Shown: in pieces, positions 1-9,220 of the stretch | Numbering within the stretch: position 1 is the first letter of the stretch | How the letters are laid out: every line of letters starts with the position of its first letter | Assembly: GCA_965205845.1 (NCBI GenBank) | Contig: CBDBIG010000003.1 | Span: forward strand, 62,001-126,000 | DNA: 64,000 nt | DNA from: CBDBIG01 sp965205845 [NCBI: bacterium] | GTDB lineage: Bacteria; SAR324 | Direction of reading: 5' to 3' | The notes under the pieces: model-generated | Seen by the model: the letters and a program-made list of their open reading frames with translations, nothing else | What the model was told of the DNA's origin: nothing | The model's database searches: none | Translations under genes and position numbers: made by a program

Positions 1-5
1 CCCAG

Positions 6-1082
6 TTGCTTGCTTTAATGCAGGAGTTGCAAAATGTGGTGGTGGCCTTTTCGGGTGGCATTGACAGCAGTTTGGTTGCCTACGTAGCCCATCGGGTGTT
101 GGGCAAGTGCACGCTGGCGGTTACCTCGACCTCTGCCAGTTTGCCAAAAAACGACCGCCACCTTACCCAAGCACTGGCATTGGAATGGGGCATGCGCCAT
201 CGCTTGATTGTTACCGACGAATTGAAAAATCCCCGCTACCTTGCCAACCCTTCGAACCGCTGCTATTTTTGTAAAACAACCTTGTATCGCGATTTGAGCG
301 AACTGGCCCAAGGGCAACCCTTTACCACTGTGCTCAATGGCGTGAATGCAGACGATTTTGCCGACTTTCGCCCAGGGTTGCAAGCTGCCAAAGAGCATCG
401 GGTACGGGCACCGCTGGCAGAGTGCGGTTTTGGTAAAGACGATATCCGCATGCTGGCTTTTCATCTAGGCTTGCGCAACGCATTCAAACCCCAGTCAGCA
501 TGCTTATCAAGCCGTGTGCCTTATGGTGTAGCAATCTCTCGGCCTTTGCTGGGCCAAATTGAGTCGGCCGAGGCAGGGGTACGTGCCGTAATTGGGCCCC
601 TGGGTTTTTTGCAACTTCGGGTGCGGCATCACGGGCATTTAGGGCGGATTGAACTTGAAAATACCGCCTTGCTTCCCGCTTTGCAACACCATGCGTTGCT
701 CGCAAAAGCGGTGCTCGAGGCTGGGTATCGTGTGGCAGGCTTGGATGTAAATGGCTTTCGCAGCGGTGCCTTAAACATCGCTTGGCGCGGGGCATTAAAA
801 CAGCAAAAACGTGAAAAAATGAACGTCACCAGCACCCCAACCCAGCCCCAGCTAGCAGATGAAAAGCGCGTGTTCAAAGCCAATCAAGCCTTGAAAAAGC
901 TGGGGTTTGAGGATGCCCGTGCCCATGCCTACGGCTGGGTGGTGGGTTTAAGCATGCCTCCCAGTCATCCGCATGGGCATGTTGCGCAGTTCACTGCGTT
1001 ATGTCAACGCAATGCAAAACTCAGTTGTGCCATGCATGCAGCCGGATTTTCTGCAGTGGCTTTGCAAATAGGCACCCGCTAA
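6..1082 (+). CDS. larE: LarE-like ATP-dependent sacrificial sulfur transferase (possibly 5'-partial)
   Basis: PP-loop ATPase of the LarE family, which adenylates a pyridinium carboxylate and donates sulfur from a protein cysteine to build the nickel-pincer cofactor of lactate racemase. The N terminus carries the PP-loop SGGIDS (about residues 16-21). A cysteine-rich NRCYFCK motif follows near residue 85, and the usual LarE ending (LDVNGFRSGALN) lies near residue 250. About 100 further residues follow, more than the usual 270 or so; they are not a domain I recognise. The first codon in the window is TTG at 6, with an ATG at 18. The frame is open to the window edge, so the true start may lie upstream. 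The stop overlaps the lolD start (TAATG), implying translational coupling. No larB or larC is visible, so the substrate is inferred. Confidence 0.75.
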   Translation: MLALMQELQNVVVAFSGGIDSSLVAYVAHRVLGKCTLAVTSTSASLPKNDRHLTQALALEWGMRHRLIVTDELKNPRYLANPSNRCYFCKTTLYRDLSELAQGQPFTTVLNGVNADDFADFRPGLQAAKEHRVRAPLAECGFGKDDIRMLAFHLGLRNAFKPQSACLSSRVPYGVAISRPLLGQIESAEAGVRAVIGPLGFLQLRVRHHGHLGRIELENTALLPALQHHALLAKAVLEAGYRVAGLDVNGFRSGALNIAWRGALKQQKREKMNVTSTPTQPQLADEKRVFKANQALKKLGFEDARAHAYGWVVGLSMPPSHPHGHVAQFTALCQRNAKLSCAMHAAGFSAVALQIGTR

Positions 1083-1792
1083 TGCGTAACCCAGCCGTTT
1101 TACAACCCCCTTTGATAGCCGTTGATGCCTTGCACAAAAGCCACCTGACTCCCAGTGGCGAGCGGGCGGTGATTTTGTGCGGTTTAAACTTGCGGGTACA
1201 CGCGGGAGAAAGTGTTGCGATCATGGGGGCTTCGGGGGCTGGGAAAAGTACCTTGCTTCACTTGCTTGGTGCGCTTGACACGCCTGATTCGGGTAGCATT
1301 TGGGTGAATCAGCACGCCGTTGATACCATGGAACCCGAAAAAGCGGCCGCATTTCGCAATCAACAAATAGGTTTTGTATTCCAATTTCATCACCTGCTCA
1401 TGGACTTTAATGTTTTAGAAAATGTCATGATGCCCGCATGGATTCAAAATGGAAAAACCAGCGCAGTTGCCGCACAAGCCATGGGATTACTGCAAGAGGT
1501 GGGCCTAGAGACCCTTGCAAAGCGCCAACCCAATGCGCTTTCTGGTGGGGAAAGGCAGCGTTTGGCCATTGCACGCTGTCTCATGAATTCTCCCAGCGTG
1601 GTTATTGCCGACGAACCCACGGGGAGTTTGGATGAGCGCTCAGCAGCCCAAGTACAAAACCTGCTGCTTAAACTCAACCAAGAACGTCGAACGACCTTGA
1701 TTTTAGCCACCCACAGTCAGCGTTTGGCCAAGGCAACAAAGCGTTGTTTGTGGCTCGAAAGCGGCACACTCAAACCCTACACGGCACGCTAA
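1082..1792 (+). CDS. lolD: LolD, ATP-binding subunit of lipoprotein-releasing ABC transporter
   Basis: ABC ATPase that powers LolCE to extract lipoproteins from the inner membrane and hand them to LolA. Walker A GASGAGKST lies at residues 49-57, followed by a FQFHHLL Q-loop, the signature LSGGERQR and Walker B VVIADEPTGS with the D-loop. At 236 residues it has the normal LolD length. I chose the ATG at 1082 because it overlaps the preceding stop codon and gives the family length; the frame stays open further upstream inside larE. bamA follows after 9 bases. LolC/LolE permeases are not in the window. A MacB-type ATPase is the main alternative, but the bamA neighbour favours LolD. Confidence 0.85.
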   Translation: MRNPAVLQPPLIAVDALHKSHLTPSGERAVILCGLNLRVHAGESVAIMGASGAGKSTLLHLLGALDTPDSGSIWVNQHAVDTMEPEKAAAFRNQQIGFVFQFHHLLMDFNVLENVMMPAWIQNGKTSAVAAQAMGLLQEVGLETLAKRQPNALSGGERQRLAIARCLMNSPSVVIADEPTGSLDERSAAQVQNLLLKLNQERRTTLILATHSQRLAKATKRCLWLESGTLKPYTAR

Positions 1793-1801
1793 GGAAGGTT
1801 T

Positions 1802-4399
1802 ATGATCTCCCGCGCAGCGCAGCGATACAGCGTTTTGCTTTGCTGGTTTGGCTCCATGAGCAAAAGCCACGATTTCCGTGATTTTGGCAGCCAAACGGCT
1901 GCACGCTTTTGCATGGGCCTTGCTGTGCTTTATCTACTCCTTTTAAGCGTAGGAGTTCCACCCGCCCGAGCTCAAACGCCAAAACCCATTAATCCTGCAC
2001 AAACCAGCCCAGCACCCAAAACAACCTCAAAACCTCTTACAGTACCCAGCACGGCCGATCGCCAACTGCCTACCATTCGCGCGATTCGCTTCGAAGGTCT
2101 CCAACTGGTAAATCCTGCAGAGATCCGTTTTTTATTGCGCAGTCAAGCAGGGCGCAAACTAAACCCTGAGTACATTACCCAAGATATTAAAGCGGTCTAC
2201 GGGTTAAAAGCATTTCAACACGTACAAGTGCTGGTAGAGGAATTAACCCAAAAAGAGATTAACCTCATTTATGTATTCACCGAACGCCCCCGCATTGGCG
2301 CACTGGTTATTGAGGGCGTGCACACCTTAAATCAAGAGAGCATTGATGCTGCTATTACCATTAAAGAAGGGCAGTTCTTCTCAAAAAACACCCTTGAAAA
2401 TAACCTTGAAAGTTTGCGCAATGCCTACCGTGTGAAAAGCATTTACGATACCCGCATTCGCTATCAACTTAGCAGGCATACCAAGAATAGTTTTAAGGTA
2501 CTCATTCAGGTTACAGAGGCAGAGCCACTCCGCCTAACCCAAATTCGCACCCATAACAATCGCGCTTTTACGCAGTTACAGATTTTGCGCTTTTTTGAGT
2601 CCTCCGCAATCGACTGCTTTAACTGGGTCAATGACACAGGGATGTACCATGAAGAGCGGATTAACCACGATCTGCGTATCATTAGTGCCGAATACATTAA
2701 ACGAGGGTACATTCGCTTGTTTATTGAAAAGCCCGCGGTCAGGTTTATACGAGGGCGTGCTTTTAGCAAGGTGCTTGTCGATTTACATTTTGTAGAAGGT
2801 GCGCAATACTTTGTGCGCAAAATAGAGGTGGTAGGCGAGGTTGAGGGTGATAGCCGCGCACTCACCGATTTTTTGGGCTTAAAAAGCGGGGATATTTACA
2901 ATCCCTTGCAGCAAAACCGTGATATCGCTGCCTTAAGAGCATTTTTTCAAGACCGTGGTTACGCCTTCGCCCAAGTGCTACCCCAAGTCAACATTGATGA
3001 CAAAACCAAGCAAGTCGATGTGGTGCTGAACGTGAAACGCGGTGAAAAAACTTACATTGGTCGCATTTTGTTTCATGGCAATACCAGCACACGCGACTAC
3101 GTGCTGCGCCGTGAAATGCTAATTTCAGAGGATGGTTTGTATCATGGTACCAAGCTTCGTCAATCGCAAAATAATTTGCTGCGACTGGGATATTTTAAAC
3201 CATCGCTGAGCGTTGATAATACCCCTGCATGGCCAAGCAATGTTTTGGATATCAATGTGCGAATGGAGGAGAGCCAGACTGGCACGGCGCAAGCGCAAAT
3301 AGGTTACAACAAAAGCTCGGGAACCATCCTCTCTTTCTCCGTTTCGAAAGGCAATTTTTTAGGGCGTGGGCAAACCATTCGGACCTCCGTTGAATGGGCC
3401 CAACGCGATGTACGTCAACGCGTTTCCTTCGATTTTATCGAACCCCGTTTATACGGCAGTAAATTTTCAAGCAATAGCAGCATCTCGTTTTCGCAAAGTG
3501 AAGATAATATCGAACTCGAACGCGGGGATATTGAAGAGGTGTTTTTATCTGAAGGGATTGGGGTCCCCATTTTTGGACCATTGCGCGCTAATTTTTCGCT
3601 CTCGTGGCTTCAACGTACCTATGCAAACGATGACGACGAAAGCATCATTCTTCCCACAGCCTCAAGTAGCTTGGCATACAACACCGTAAATCACCCCGTA
3701 TTCCCCTCCTCAGGCATTTCTATCTCTTTTGTTGGGGCGCAAACGGGGGGCAAAATTCTTGGGGGGTCAACGGAATACCGACGCTATACCTTTAGGGCAC
3801 GAAAATTTATCAGTTTAAACAAGGCGGGGACTGTGGTGACAATGCTGCGTGCACGCCTTGGTTGGCTCGATAGCGTGGGCAATCACCTCATTCCCCCAGA
3901 AGAGCGCTACCGTATTGGTGGGTCCAGTTCTTTGCGAGGGTTTGACAGGTTTGAGGTGGGCGGTGCTTTTGGGCTGCGCCAGTTTAAACTCAATAGCATT
4001 GACACCGTTGCCGTGGATGCTTTAGGGCGCCCTATTTTTGCAGGGAATACTTCGATAGATCGCAGGACGTTGGGTCTGCCACAAACCTCCATAGACCAAC
4101 TCCGCAGTGGTGGAATTGCGCGACGCATTTTTAATGCAGAACTTTTGTTTCCGCTCACCGGTTCCACTTTGCGTGGGGTTTTATTTTACGATAGTGGGCA
4201 GGTGGTGTCAGAAAGTGAGCAGTACACAATCTTAAAGCAGGAAAAACCCGGACCCTTTGACTTGCTGCATGCAGCGGGCTTAGGGATACGCTTTATCACC
4301 CCGTTGGGGGTGCTGCGCTTTGAATATGGCGTCAAGCTAAACCCTGAAAAAGAGGAAGACAAAAGCAGTTTTGATTTTAACGTGAGCTCGCTGTTTTAG
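1802..4399 (+). CDS. bamA: BamA, outer membrane protein assembly factor
   Basis: Central component of the machine that folds beta-barrel proteins into the outer membrane. The 865-residue protein has an unusually long N terminus, then a hydrophobic signal segment (about residues 40-58, ending PARAQ) and a Pro/Thr-rich linker. Five POTRA-type repeats follow (roughly 85-420), then a C-terminal 16-strand barrel. The barrel carries the conserved (V/L)RGF motif (SSLRGFDRF) and ends in the aromatic residue expected of outer-membrane barrels (NVSSLF). A strong ribosome site AAGGAAGG lies 3 bases before the ATG at 1802. It is 9 bases behind lolD, so the pair probably forms one transcript that couples lipoprotein export to barrel assembly. 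An internal start near Met38 would give a conventional signal peptide and cannot be excluded. Confidence 0.93.
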   Translation: MISRAAQRYSVLLCWFGSMSKSHDFRDFGSQTAARFCMGLAVLYLLLLSVGVPPARAQTPKPINPAQTSPAPKTTSKPLTVPSTADRQLPTIRAIRFEGLQLVNPAEIRFLLRSQAGRKLNPEYITQDIKAVYGLKAFQHVQVLVEELTQKEINLIYVFTERPRIGALVIEGVHTLNQESIDAAITIKEGQFFSKNTLENNLESLRNAYRVKSIYDTRIRYQLSRHTKNSFKVLIQVTEAEPLRLTQIRTHNNRAFTQLQILRFFESSAIDCFNWVNDTGMYHEERINHDLRIISAEYIKRGYIRLFIEKPAVRFIRGRAFSKVLVDLHFVEGAQYFVRKIEVVGEVEGDSRALTDFLGLKSGDIYNPLQQNRDIAALRAFFQDRGYAFAQVLPQVNIDDKTKQVDVVLNVKRGEKTYIGRILFHGNTSTRDYVLRREMLISEDGLYHGTKLRQSQNNLLRLGYFKPSLSVDNTPAWPSNVLDINVRMEESQTGTAQAQIGYNKSSGTILSFSVSKGNFLGRGQTIRTSVEWAQRDVRQRVSFDFIEPRLYGSKFSSNSSISFSQSEDNIELERGDIEEVFLSEGIGVPIFGPLRANFSLSWLQRTYANDDDESIILPTASSSLAYNTVNHPVFPSSGISISFVGAQTGGKILGGSTEYRRYTFRARKFISLNKAGTVVTMLRARLGWLDSVGNHLIPPEERYRIGGSSSLRGFDRFEVGGAFGLRQFKLNSIDTVAVDALGRPIFAGNTSIDRRTLGLPQTSIDQLRSGGIARRIFNAELLFPLTGSTLRGVLFYDSGQVVSESEQYTILKQEKPGPFDLLHAAGLGIRFITPLGVLRFEYGVKLNPEKEEDKSSFDFNVSSLF

Positions 4400-4408
4400 C
4401 CAAATAAT

Positions 4409-4446
4409 CGGAAAAAAAAACACCTCTTGGCTACTCGACCAAGGTG
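4409..4446 (-). terminator. Intrinsic terminator for cca (minus strand)
   Basis: Read on the minus strand, CACCTTGG and its partner CCAAGAGGTG form a hairpin (8 pairs with a 2-base bulge and an 8-base loop, 4421-4446), followed directly by nine T residues (4412-4420). It lies downstream of cca and its repeats. It may also serve bamA in the other direction, although no T-run exists on the plus strand. Confidence 0.65.
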
Positions 4447-4528
4447 CCCCTTCCCTTTGCCTATGAGAGGGGACAAAAAACCGAAGCCTACAAGCAAGCA
4501 CGCCTGGGCGGGTGAGTGTATCTGCTAA

Positions 4529-4674
4529 CGCTTTGCCATGGTGGGTTTTGGGCGAGCCATGTGTTGGGCTTCCTTAACGCTTTGCCATGGGGGGTTTTGG
4601 GCGAGCCATGTGTTGGGCTTCCTTAACGCTTTGCCATGGGGGGTTTTGGGCGAGCCATGCCTGGGCTTCCTTAA
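4529..4674. repeat. 49-bp tandem repeat, 3 copies, made from the cca 3' end
   Basis: Three head-to-tail copies start at 4529, 4578 and 4627 (the last is 48 bp). They are almost identical and have no spacers. Read on the minus strand each copy encodes the last part of cca (KEAQxxxAQNPPWQSV in the innermost). The unit length is not a multiple of three, so the reading frame changes between copies and cca now ends inside the middle copy. Confidence 0.9.
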
Positions 4675-6094
4675 CTGTCGAAAAACAACCTTCTATTTGT
4701 GCATTAAGCGCGTGGCGCACGCAATCTCCCATCTTGGGGCCGGGGGACATGCCTAGTGCCAAAAAATGCCGCCCAAGCAGCAGGGGCTGTAAGGGTTTTT
4801 GCCACACACCCAATTGTTTGGCCAAGGTCTCAAGGCGCAATGCCCCGACAGCAGGGGTATTAGGGTACTTGCTTTGGTGAATGGCCGCGGATAAAAAAGC
4901 CAAATGCTGGCAGCCACGCACCTGGGCCAACTGGCGCACACAGGCAGCAGCTGCGGCCTCATCTAACTGCTCAAACCCCTGTATGCTCTGCCATTGGGCC
5001 AAAAGTTCAAGTATCCATTGCTTGATGTTCACCTGATGGGTCACCCGATTGAGTAAGGATTCAACATGCACCAATGGTGTTGGCTTTGCCTTTGGAGTGT
5101 TGGGGTGGTTGGCTAACATGGGTTCTAGCAGTGCGCTTAAACATAGGGTCACCCACGTATCTTCATCGAGCAAGGCAGGGCTGGTGGAGGCAGGGGTTTG
5201 GCTAGTTTCACCCTTTTCAAGTCCGCCTTTGCGCAAAATGGCGCACATGGCATCGACCGCCTTCAAGGCCTGCCGCCATGCGGGGCATGGTGCCTGCTGG
5301 ACATACTTTGCGGGGGTGCGAAAGGCTGGTATGCAGGTGGCATGGTTGGTCTTCGTCGTGTTGGTTTGCAAGCTCCTGCCGGAATACAGTGCTTGAAGTT
5401 CAGGAAGGTAGGGCAATACGCCCGCAGTGTGCATGTAGCGCAAGCCTTGAGAGGGCTGGGGAGATCGCAAAAACAGTTTGCGTATTTCCTCCCAAATACG
5501 CTCGCGAGGCAGTTCGCTCAAATCTTGCTGGCGACACATGGCAAGGGTGTTGGGATCGATTTTGAAATGAAAGCGCCCTGCAAACTGCAGACCCCTTAGT
5601 ACCCGCAAAGGATCCTCGGAAAATGCGGGACCAACGTGTCGCAACACGCGTCTGGTTAAGTGTTTTTGTCCCTGGTGAGGGTCAAGCAACGCGCCCTCTA
5701 AAAATGCGTAGCCTATGGCATTTATGGTGAAATCCCTGCGTGAAGCCGCGGTGAAAAAATCCATGTCTGGGTCGCAATCTATCCAAAAGCCCTTGTGTCC
5801 CTTGCCCATGTTGCGTTCTTTACGCGGAACGCTAAAGTCGTATTCGTGATGGTTGCCCATGAACTTAAGCACCCCAAAGCTGCGCCCCACGCTATGCACT
5901 CGCCCAAAGGGGGTTAGAGTGTGTTTGAGCGTTTGCAAAGAAAGGTTAAAAACCTCCACATCCCAATCTTTATCGACCCTCATGCCCAGCAGTTGATTGC
6001 GCACGCTGCCGCCCACCAACACGGGGTTCCCCCCCGCTTGGGCAATGGCCTGGCCAATTGTCATCAATTCCTTGGGTACGTGCAACTTAGGCAT
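4574..6094 (-). CDS. cca: CCA tRNA nucleotidyltransferase / poly(A) polymerase family
   Basis: Class II nucleotidyltransferase that adds or repairs the CCA end of tRNAs. Near the N terminus it has the GGSVRNQLLG motif and the metal-binding KDWDVEVF (D-x-D type). SRRDFTINAIGY follows, then DPLRVLRGLQFAGRF and the ERIWEE segment typical of the family's neck. At 506 residues it is long. The second half, with DEDTWVTLCLSALLEP, resembles the HD-like region of longer family members, but I see no intact HD pair. The last about 30 residues lie in the 49-bp tandem repeats, so the C terminus has been remodelled by duplication. ATG start at 6094. It is convergent with bamA. Confidence 0.85.
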   Translation of the reverse strand: MPKLHVPKELMTIGQAIAQAGGNPVLVGGSVRNQLLGMRVDKDWDVEVFNLSLQTLKHTLTPFGRVHSVGRSFGVLKFMGNHHEYDFSVPRKERNMGKGHKGFWIDCDPDMDFFTAASRRDFTINAIGYAFLEGALLDPHQGQKHLTRRVLRHVGPAFSEDPLRVLRGLQFAGRFHFKIDPNTLAMCRQQDLSELPRERIWEEIRKLFLRSPQPSQGLRYMHTAGVLPYLPELQALYSGRSLQTNTTKTNHATCIPAFRTPAKYVQQAPCPAWRQALKAVDAMCAILRKGGLEKGETSQTPASTSPALLDEDTWVTLCLSALLEPMLANHPNTPKAKPTPLVHVESLLNRVTHQVNIKQWILELLAQWQSIQGFEQLDEAAAAACVRQLAQVRGCQHLAFLSAAIHQSKYPNTPAVGALRLETLAKQLGVWQKPLQPLLLGRHFLALGMSPGPKMGDCVRHALNAQIEGCFSTVKEAQAWLAQNPPWQSVKEAQHMARPKPPMAKR

Positions 6095-6296
6095 GGCTTC
6101 TTCGCTTGCTTTGCATGGGGTGTGTGTGGGTAAATCGGTAACGTCAATGGGTATCGCTAAAGGGCTTTACCGTGTGGGCTTTGCCATCCATTCCAGGTTG
6201 AGCAAGGCATTTTACGGGCTCAACGACACCATTTACTTACCAAAAATTTAAGGGTATCGTCATCCTTAAAAGGGGGTTGTTTTTAACCAGCATATC

Positions 6297-6779
6297 ATGC
6301 CCAACACACCTTGTTCAGTTGCCATGCAAGCACGAGAGGTTATGTGGATGCGTTTGGCTATGGAAGAAGCCACCAAAGTACAGGGTAACACGGGGGACAA
6401 CCCTGCTGTGGGCTGTGTGTTGGTGAGAAAGGGGCAGATTCTTGGTGTGGGCGGCACCGCCCCAAGCGGCGGTCCCCATGCAGAAGCCGTGGCTATTCAA
6501 AGGGCAAGGCAGGCGAAACAGCCATTGATGGGTTGCAGCGTGTATGTAACCTTGGAGCCTTGTTGCTTTACGGGGCGCACGCCTCCTTGCAGCAACCTAC
6601 TCATCGCCTTGAGTCCCCAGCGCGTGGTGGTGGGTGTGCTCGATCCACACCCTAAAGTCAATGGAAAAGGCATCGCAGCCTTAAGATCTGCAGGCATCGA
6701 GGTGCATGTTGGCGTGTTGGCAGTGCCGATTTCGCGGCAACTTGCCCCATGGATACAGCGCTTTGCGACAGCCACATAA
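6297..6779 (+). CDS. ribD: RibD-type diaminohydroxyphosphoribosylaminopyrimidine deaminase, deaminase domain only
   Basis: Riboflavin-pathway deaminase. It has the zinc-binding cytidine-deaminase motif PHAEAVAI (H-A-E) and the distal TLEPCCFTGRTPPC cysteine motif, with VVVGVLDPHPKVNGKGI as in RibD. At 160 residues it holds only the deaminase half; the C-terminal reductase domain of normal RibD (about 360 residues) is absent, and the following 110 bases do not encode it. It is either a stand-alone deaminase or a truncated gene. The first ATG (6297) has no ribosome site. The ATG at 6342, just after GAGAGG, gives the conventional RibD start (MWMRLAMEEA) and is more likely. No other rib genes are nearby. 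Confidence 0.75.
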   Translation: MPNTPCSVAMQAREVMWMRLAMEEATKVQGNTGDNPAVGCVLVRKGQILGVGGTAPSGGPHAEAVAIQRARQAKQPLMGCSVYVTLEPCCFTGRTPPCSNLLIALSPQRVVVGVLDPHPKVNGKGIAALRSAGIEVHVGVLAVPISRQLAPWIQRFATAT

Positions 6780-6890
6780 AGATCCATTGGGCGGCGGTTT
6801 ACAGCCCTCAGATATACAGCGCATCATCCGCGGTCAATGTAAATTTCCCCCTTTGCAAACCTCCTTACGCAAGCCTAGCCCTAAAAAAAT

Positions 6891-8138
6891 TCAACCTTGG
6901 CGCAGCAAGCCTGCCACAAAGTGCTTGGCATCAAAAGGGTGTAGGTCTTCAATGCCCTCCCCCATGCCCACCCAGCGAATGGGCAATCCAAACTCGTTGA
7001 CCAAGGCTACCAAGACGCCCCCTTTGGCTGAGCCTTCTAGTTTGGTCGCTAAAACGCCCGTCAACCCCACCACCTCATGAAAGCGTTTAGCCTGACGCAG
7101 CGCATTTTGTCCCGTGTTGGCATCCACGACCAGCAATTTTTCGTGAGGCGCCCCTGCATGGGCTTTTTGGGCAGCACGGCACACACCTGCCAATTCTTGC
7201 ATTAAATTGTAGTTGGTGTGTAAACGCCCCGCGGTATCGCAAAGTACCAGTTGAATACCTTGGGCTTTGGCTTGTTCAATGCCCTGGTAGAGCACCTGGG
7301 AAGGAGAGGCTTTGTGCTCCCCTGTATACAATTCGCATCCTACCCGCTGGGCCCACACACGCAACTGTTCGGTGGCAGCTGCGCGAAAAGAATCGGCAGC
7401 TACAAGCATCACGCTAAACCCCGCATGGTGCAGCTGAAAGGCCACTTTACCAATAGAGGTGGTTTTACCCACCCCATTCACCCCTAAAAACACCCACACC
7501 GAGGGTGAAACAGGGGTACTCAAAGCAACCTCCTTTGTCCCATCCACTCGCTTTTGCAGCAAAGCAGGGGGGAGGTGCAGGGGCTTAAAAGCTTGCGTAA
7601 ACACATGATGCAGCGTTTGTCTTAACCCTTCTTCCATGGCTTGGCTCGAGGTAGAAGCAAGATTGCCTTGCAGAGGTTTGAGGAGTGCCTTGGTGGTTTG
7701 GAGACCTACATCTGCCATCAGCAAGGATTCTTCCATGGCTTTCAATGCTTGTTTGCGGTTTTTCTGCCATAAAGGCAGGGCTTTTAGCAGACCTTGGTGC
7801 AAAATACTGCGGGTATGCTGGGTGCTTTGGGTAAAAGCGTTTGCCTGCCATGTTTGGGTGAGGTGTGTTTCGGGTTTCGAAAACACGGTCCTCGCTGCTT
7901 GCAATTTGCCTTCTATCTGCTCCTTTTGGCGGCTAAGTTGGGTGAGTCGAGCATCGACCCCGCGGCCTTTTTTGTTCTTGTTTTTGCTTAACGTACTGCG
8001 ATAACTGCATAGCAAACGCCAGTACTGCCACAAACGCTTTCCAAACCAAGGCCGTTTGGGGGGCATGGTTTTCGGCGGCGTCTTTTGTGGTTGCTGTGTA
8101 GGGGTGAAGGGTGATGGTGGGAGATTGTCCGCAGACAT
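6891..8138 (-). CDS. ftsY: FtsY, signal recognition particle receptor GTPase
   Basis: Membrane-associated SRP GTPase that docks ribosome-SRP complexes for co-translational insertion. The N-terminal four-helix bundle (N domain) is followed by the G domain: P-loop GVNGVGKTTS, the SRP-family DSFRAAATEQL, Walker B DTAGRLHTNYN, TKLEGSAKGG and a GEGIEDLHPF ending. The frame extends upstream to 8240, but the ATG at 8138 (MSADNLPPSP) gives a sensible N terminus of 415 residues. The Pro/Lys-rich basic leader replaces the acidic A domain of E. coli FtsY. Neither start has a good ribosome site. It is transcribed toward ribD, convergently. Confidence 0.92.
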   Translation of the reverse strand: MSADNLPPSPFTPTQQPQKTPPKTMPPKRPWFGKRLWQYWRLLCSYRSTLSKNKNKKGRGVDARLTQLSRQKEQIEGKLQAARTVFSKPETHLTQTWQANAFTQSTQHTRSILHQGLLKALPLWQKNRKQALKAMEESLLMADVGLQTTKALLKPLQGNLASTSSQAMEEGLRQTLHHVFTQAFKPLHLPPALLQKRVDGTKEVALSTPVSPSVWVFLGVNGVGKTTSIGKVAFQLHHAGFSVMLVAADSFRAAATEQLRVWAQRVGCELYTGEHKASPSQVLYQGIEQAKAQGIQLVLCDTAGRLHTNYNLMQELAGVCRAAQKAHAGAPHEKLLVVDANTGQNALRQAKRFHEVVGLTGVLATKLEGSAKGGVLVALVNEFGLPIRWVGMGEGIEDLHPFDAKHFVAGLLRQG

Positions 8139-8347
8139 GGTGGCGAATGGCTTTATAAAAGCTGCAAAATAGCCGAAACCCGAAGGATTTTTGTGAAAAA
8201 ATGGAACGCCCCCACTGGCCTTGAAAAAAGGCCTTTGCAAGGCGGCTAACGGCTTTTAGCGTGCCACACTTGTAGCGGATACACAATCGAGGCACAAATG
8301 CACAAATCCACATGTTTTTGCATGGTTACGGTGGGGTGTGCGCTTTT

Positions 8348-9220
8348 TTAAGGGTTTGCACTTAAAATAATCAAAATATCTTCGCTTAAGCGCAAGCGAT
8401 CTCTGGGATTCATCGCCTGCACGAGTTGAGCACGAGGAAGCAAGGTAGCCAACAGCAAGGCCGCCTTAATTTGCTTATCTTGGCGATAGCGAATCACCCC
8501 TCTACGTGGTAGGGGGCGCCAAAAACGCGGCGAAACACTGACAATCTCAATGGGCTTGCCCAACGCTATCTCAATTTTCTCGCGCTCTTGCTGGGTAATC
8601 AGCAGCATGGCTTCTTCACCAGCCAGCGGATTGCTCGGAGGAGGGGCAATGATGACCTTGACACGCTGCGGAAGGGGGGCGAGAGGGTGAGGAGCGTTGC
8701 CACCGTTTTTCTGTGTGGCTACGGGCAGTACGGCGGCCCCAAGGCCCATGGGTGGGTCAAGAATCTCTTGCGCACGCTGGATGGCAGCACTTTCTGCTGC
8801 GGTTTCAGGAATTCCTGTGGCGGCGCGCATGCGTGCGGCATGATCCGATTCAAGCAATACGGGGGGAGGAAGATTGCCCCCAAAAATGCGTATATTGCGC
8901 TCCGTTTTCGCGTGATTGTCGAGGTCGGCGCCGATTGCTGCACGTCCGCTATCAGGGTGAACAAGTTTCTCGGGCAAAGGAAAAACCTCAGGGGTTTCCT
9001 CGCGCAATACCGTAAACTGAGGGAGGTTATTGAACTTCATCTCACTAGAGGCATCTGGTTGCTGGCTTTGACTGCAACTGCTCAGCAGCATCGCTACGCA
9101 AATGCACAGCAGCCCTGGGTAGAGGGCGCGTACTTGGGTGCATCCTTGCGATAGCCCTTTAAAATAGTGCTTAACAGACATAAATGTAATGCGTAGAGTG
9201 GTCATGATTTTTTGTGTCAC
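8348..9220 (-). CDS. Putative lipoprotein of unknown function
   Basis: A 290-residue ORF whose N terminus ends in a lipoprotein signal: a hydrophobic stretch then LLSSC, cysteine near residue 49. The mature part is Pro/Ala-rich, with PPPVLLES and RVKVIIAPPPSNP segments. A C-terminal region of alternating hydrophobic and basic residues has no motif I recognise. The FNNLPQFTVLREETPEVFPLP stretch faintly recalls the BamF-like DUF3035 lipoproteins, which is speculation. Start candidates are GTG 9220 (GAGAG upstream), ATG 9205 and ATG 9181; the last gives the most typical signal length. It is divergent from lysA across 180 bases and 209 bases upstream of the chosen ftsY start on the same strand. 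Confidence 0.65.
   Translation of the reverse strand: MTQKIMTTLRITFMSVKHYFKGLSQGCTQVRALYPGLLCICVAMLLSSCSQSQQPDASSEMKFNNLPQFTVLREETPEVFPLPEKLVHPDSGRAAIGADLDNHAKTERNIRIFGGNLPPPVLLESDHAARMRAATGIPETAAESAAIQRAQEILDPPMGLGAAVLPVATQKNGGNAPHPLAPLPQRVKVIIAPPPSNPLAGEEAMLLITQQEREKIEIALGKPIEIVSVSPRFWRPLPRRGVIRYRQDKQIKAALLLATLLPRAQLVQAMNPRDRLRLSEDILIILSANP

Noticed and set aside
4538-4880. Plus-strand ORFs across the cca repeats
   Set aside because: Antisense to cca and created by the tandem duplication.
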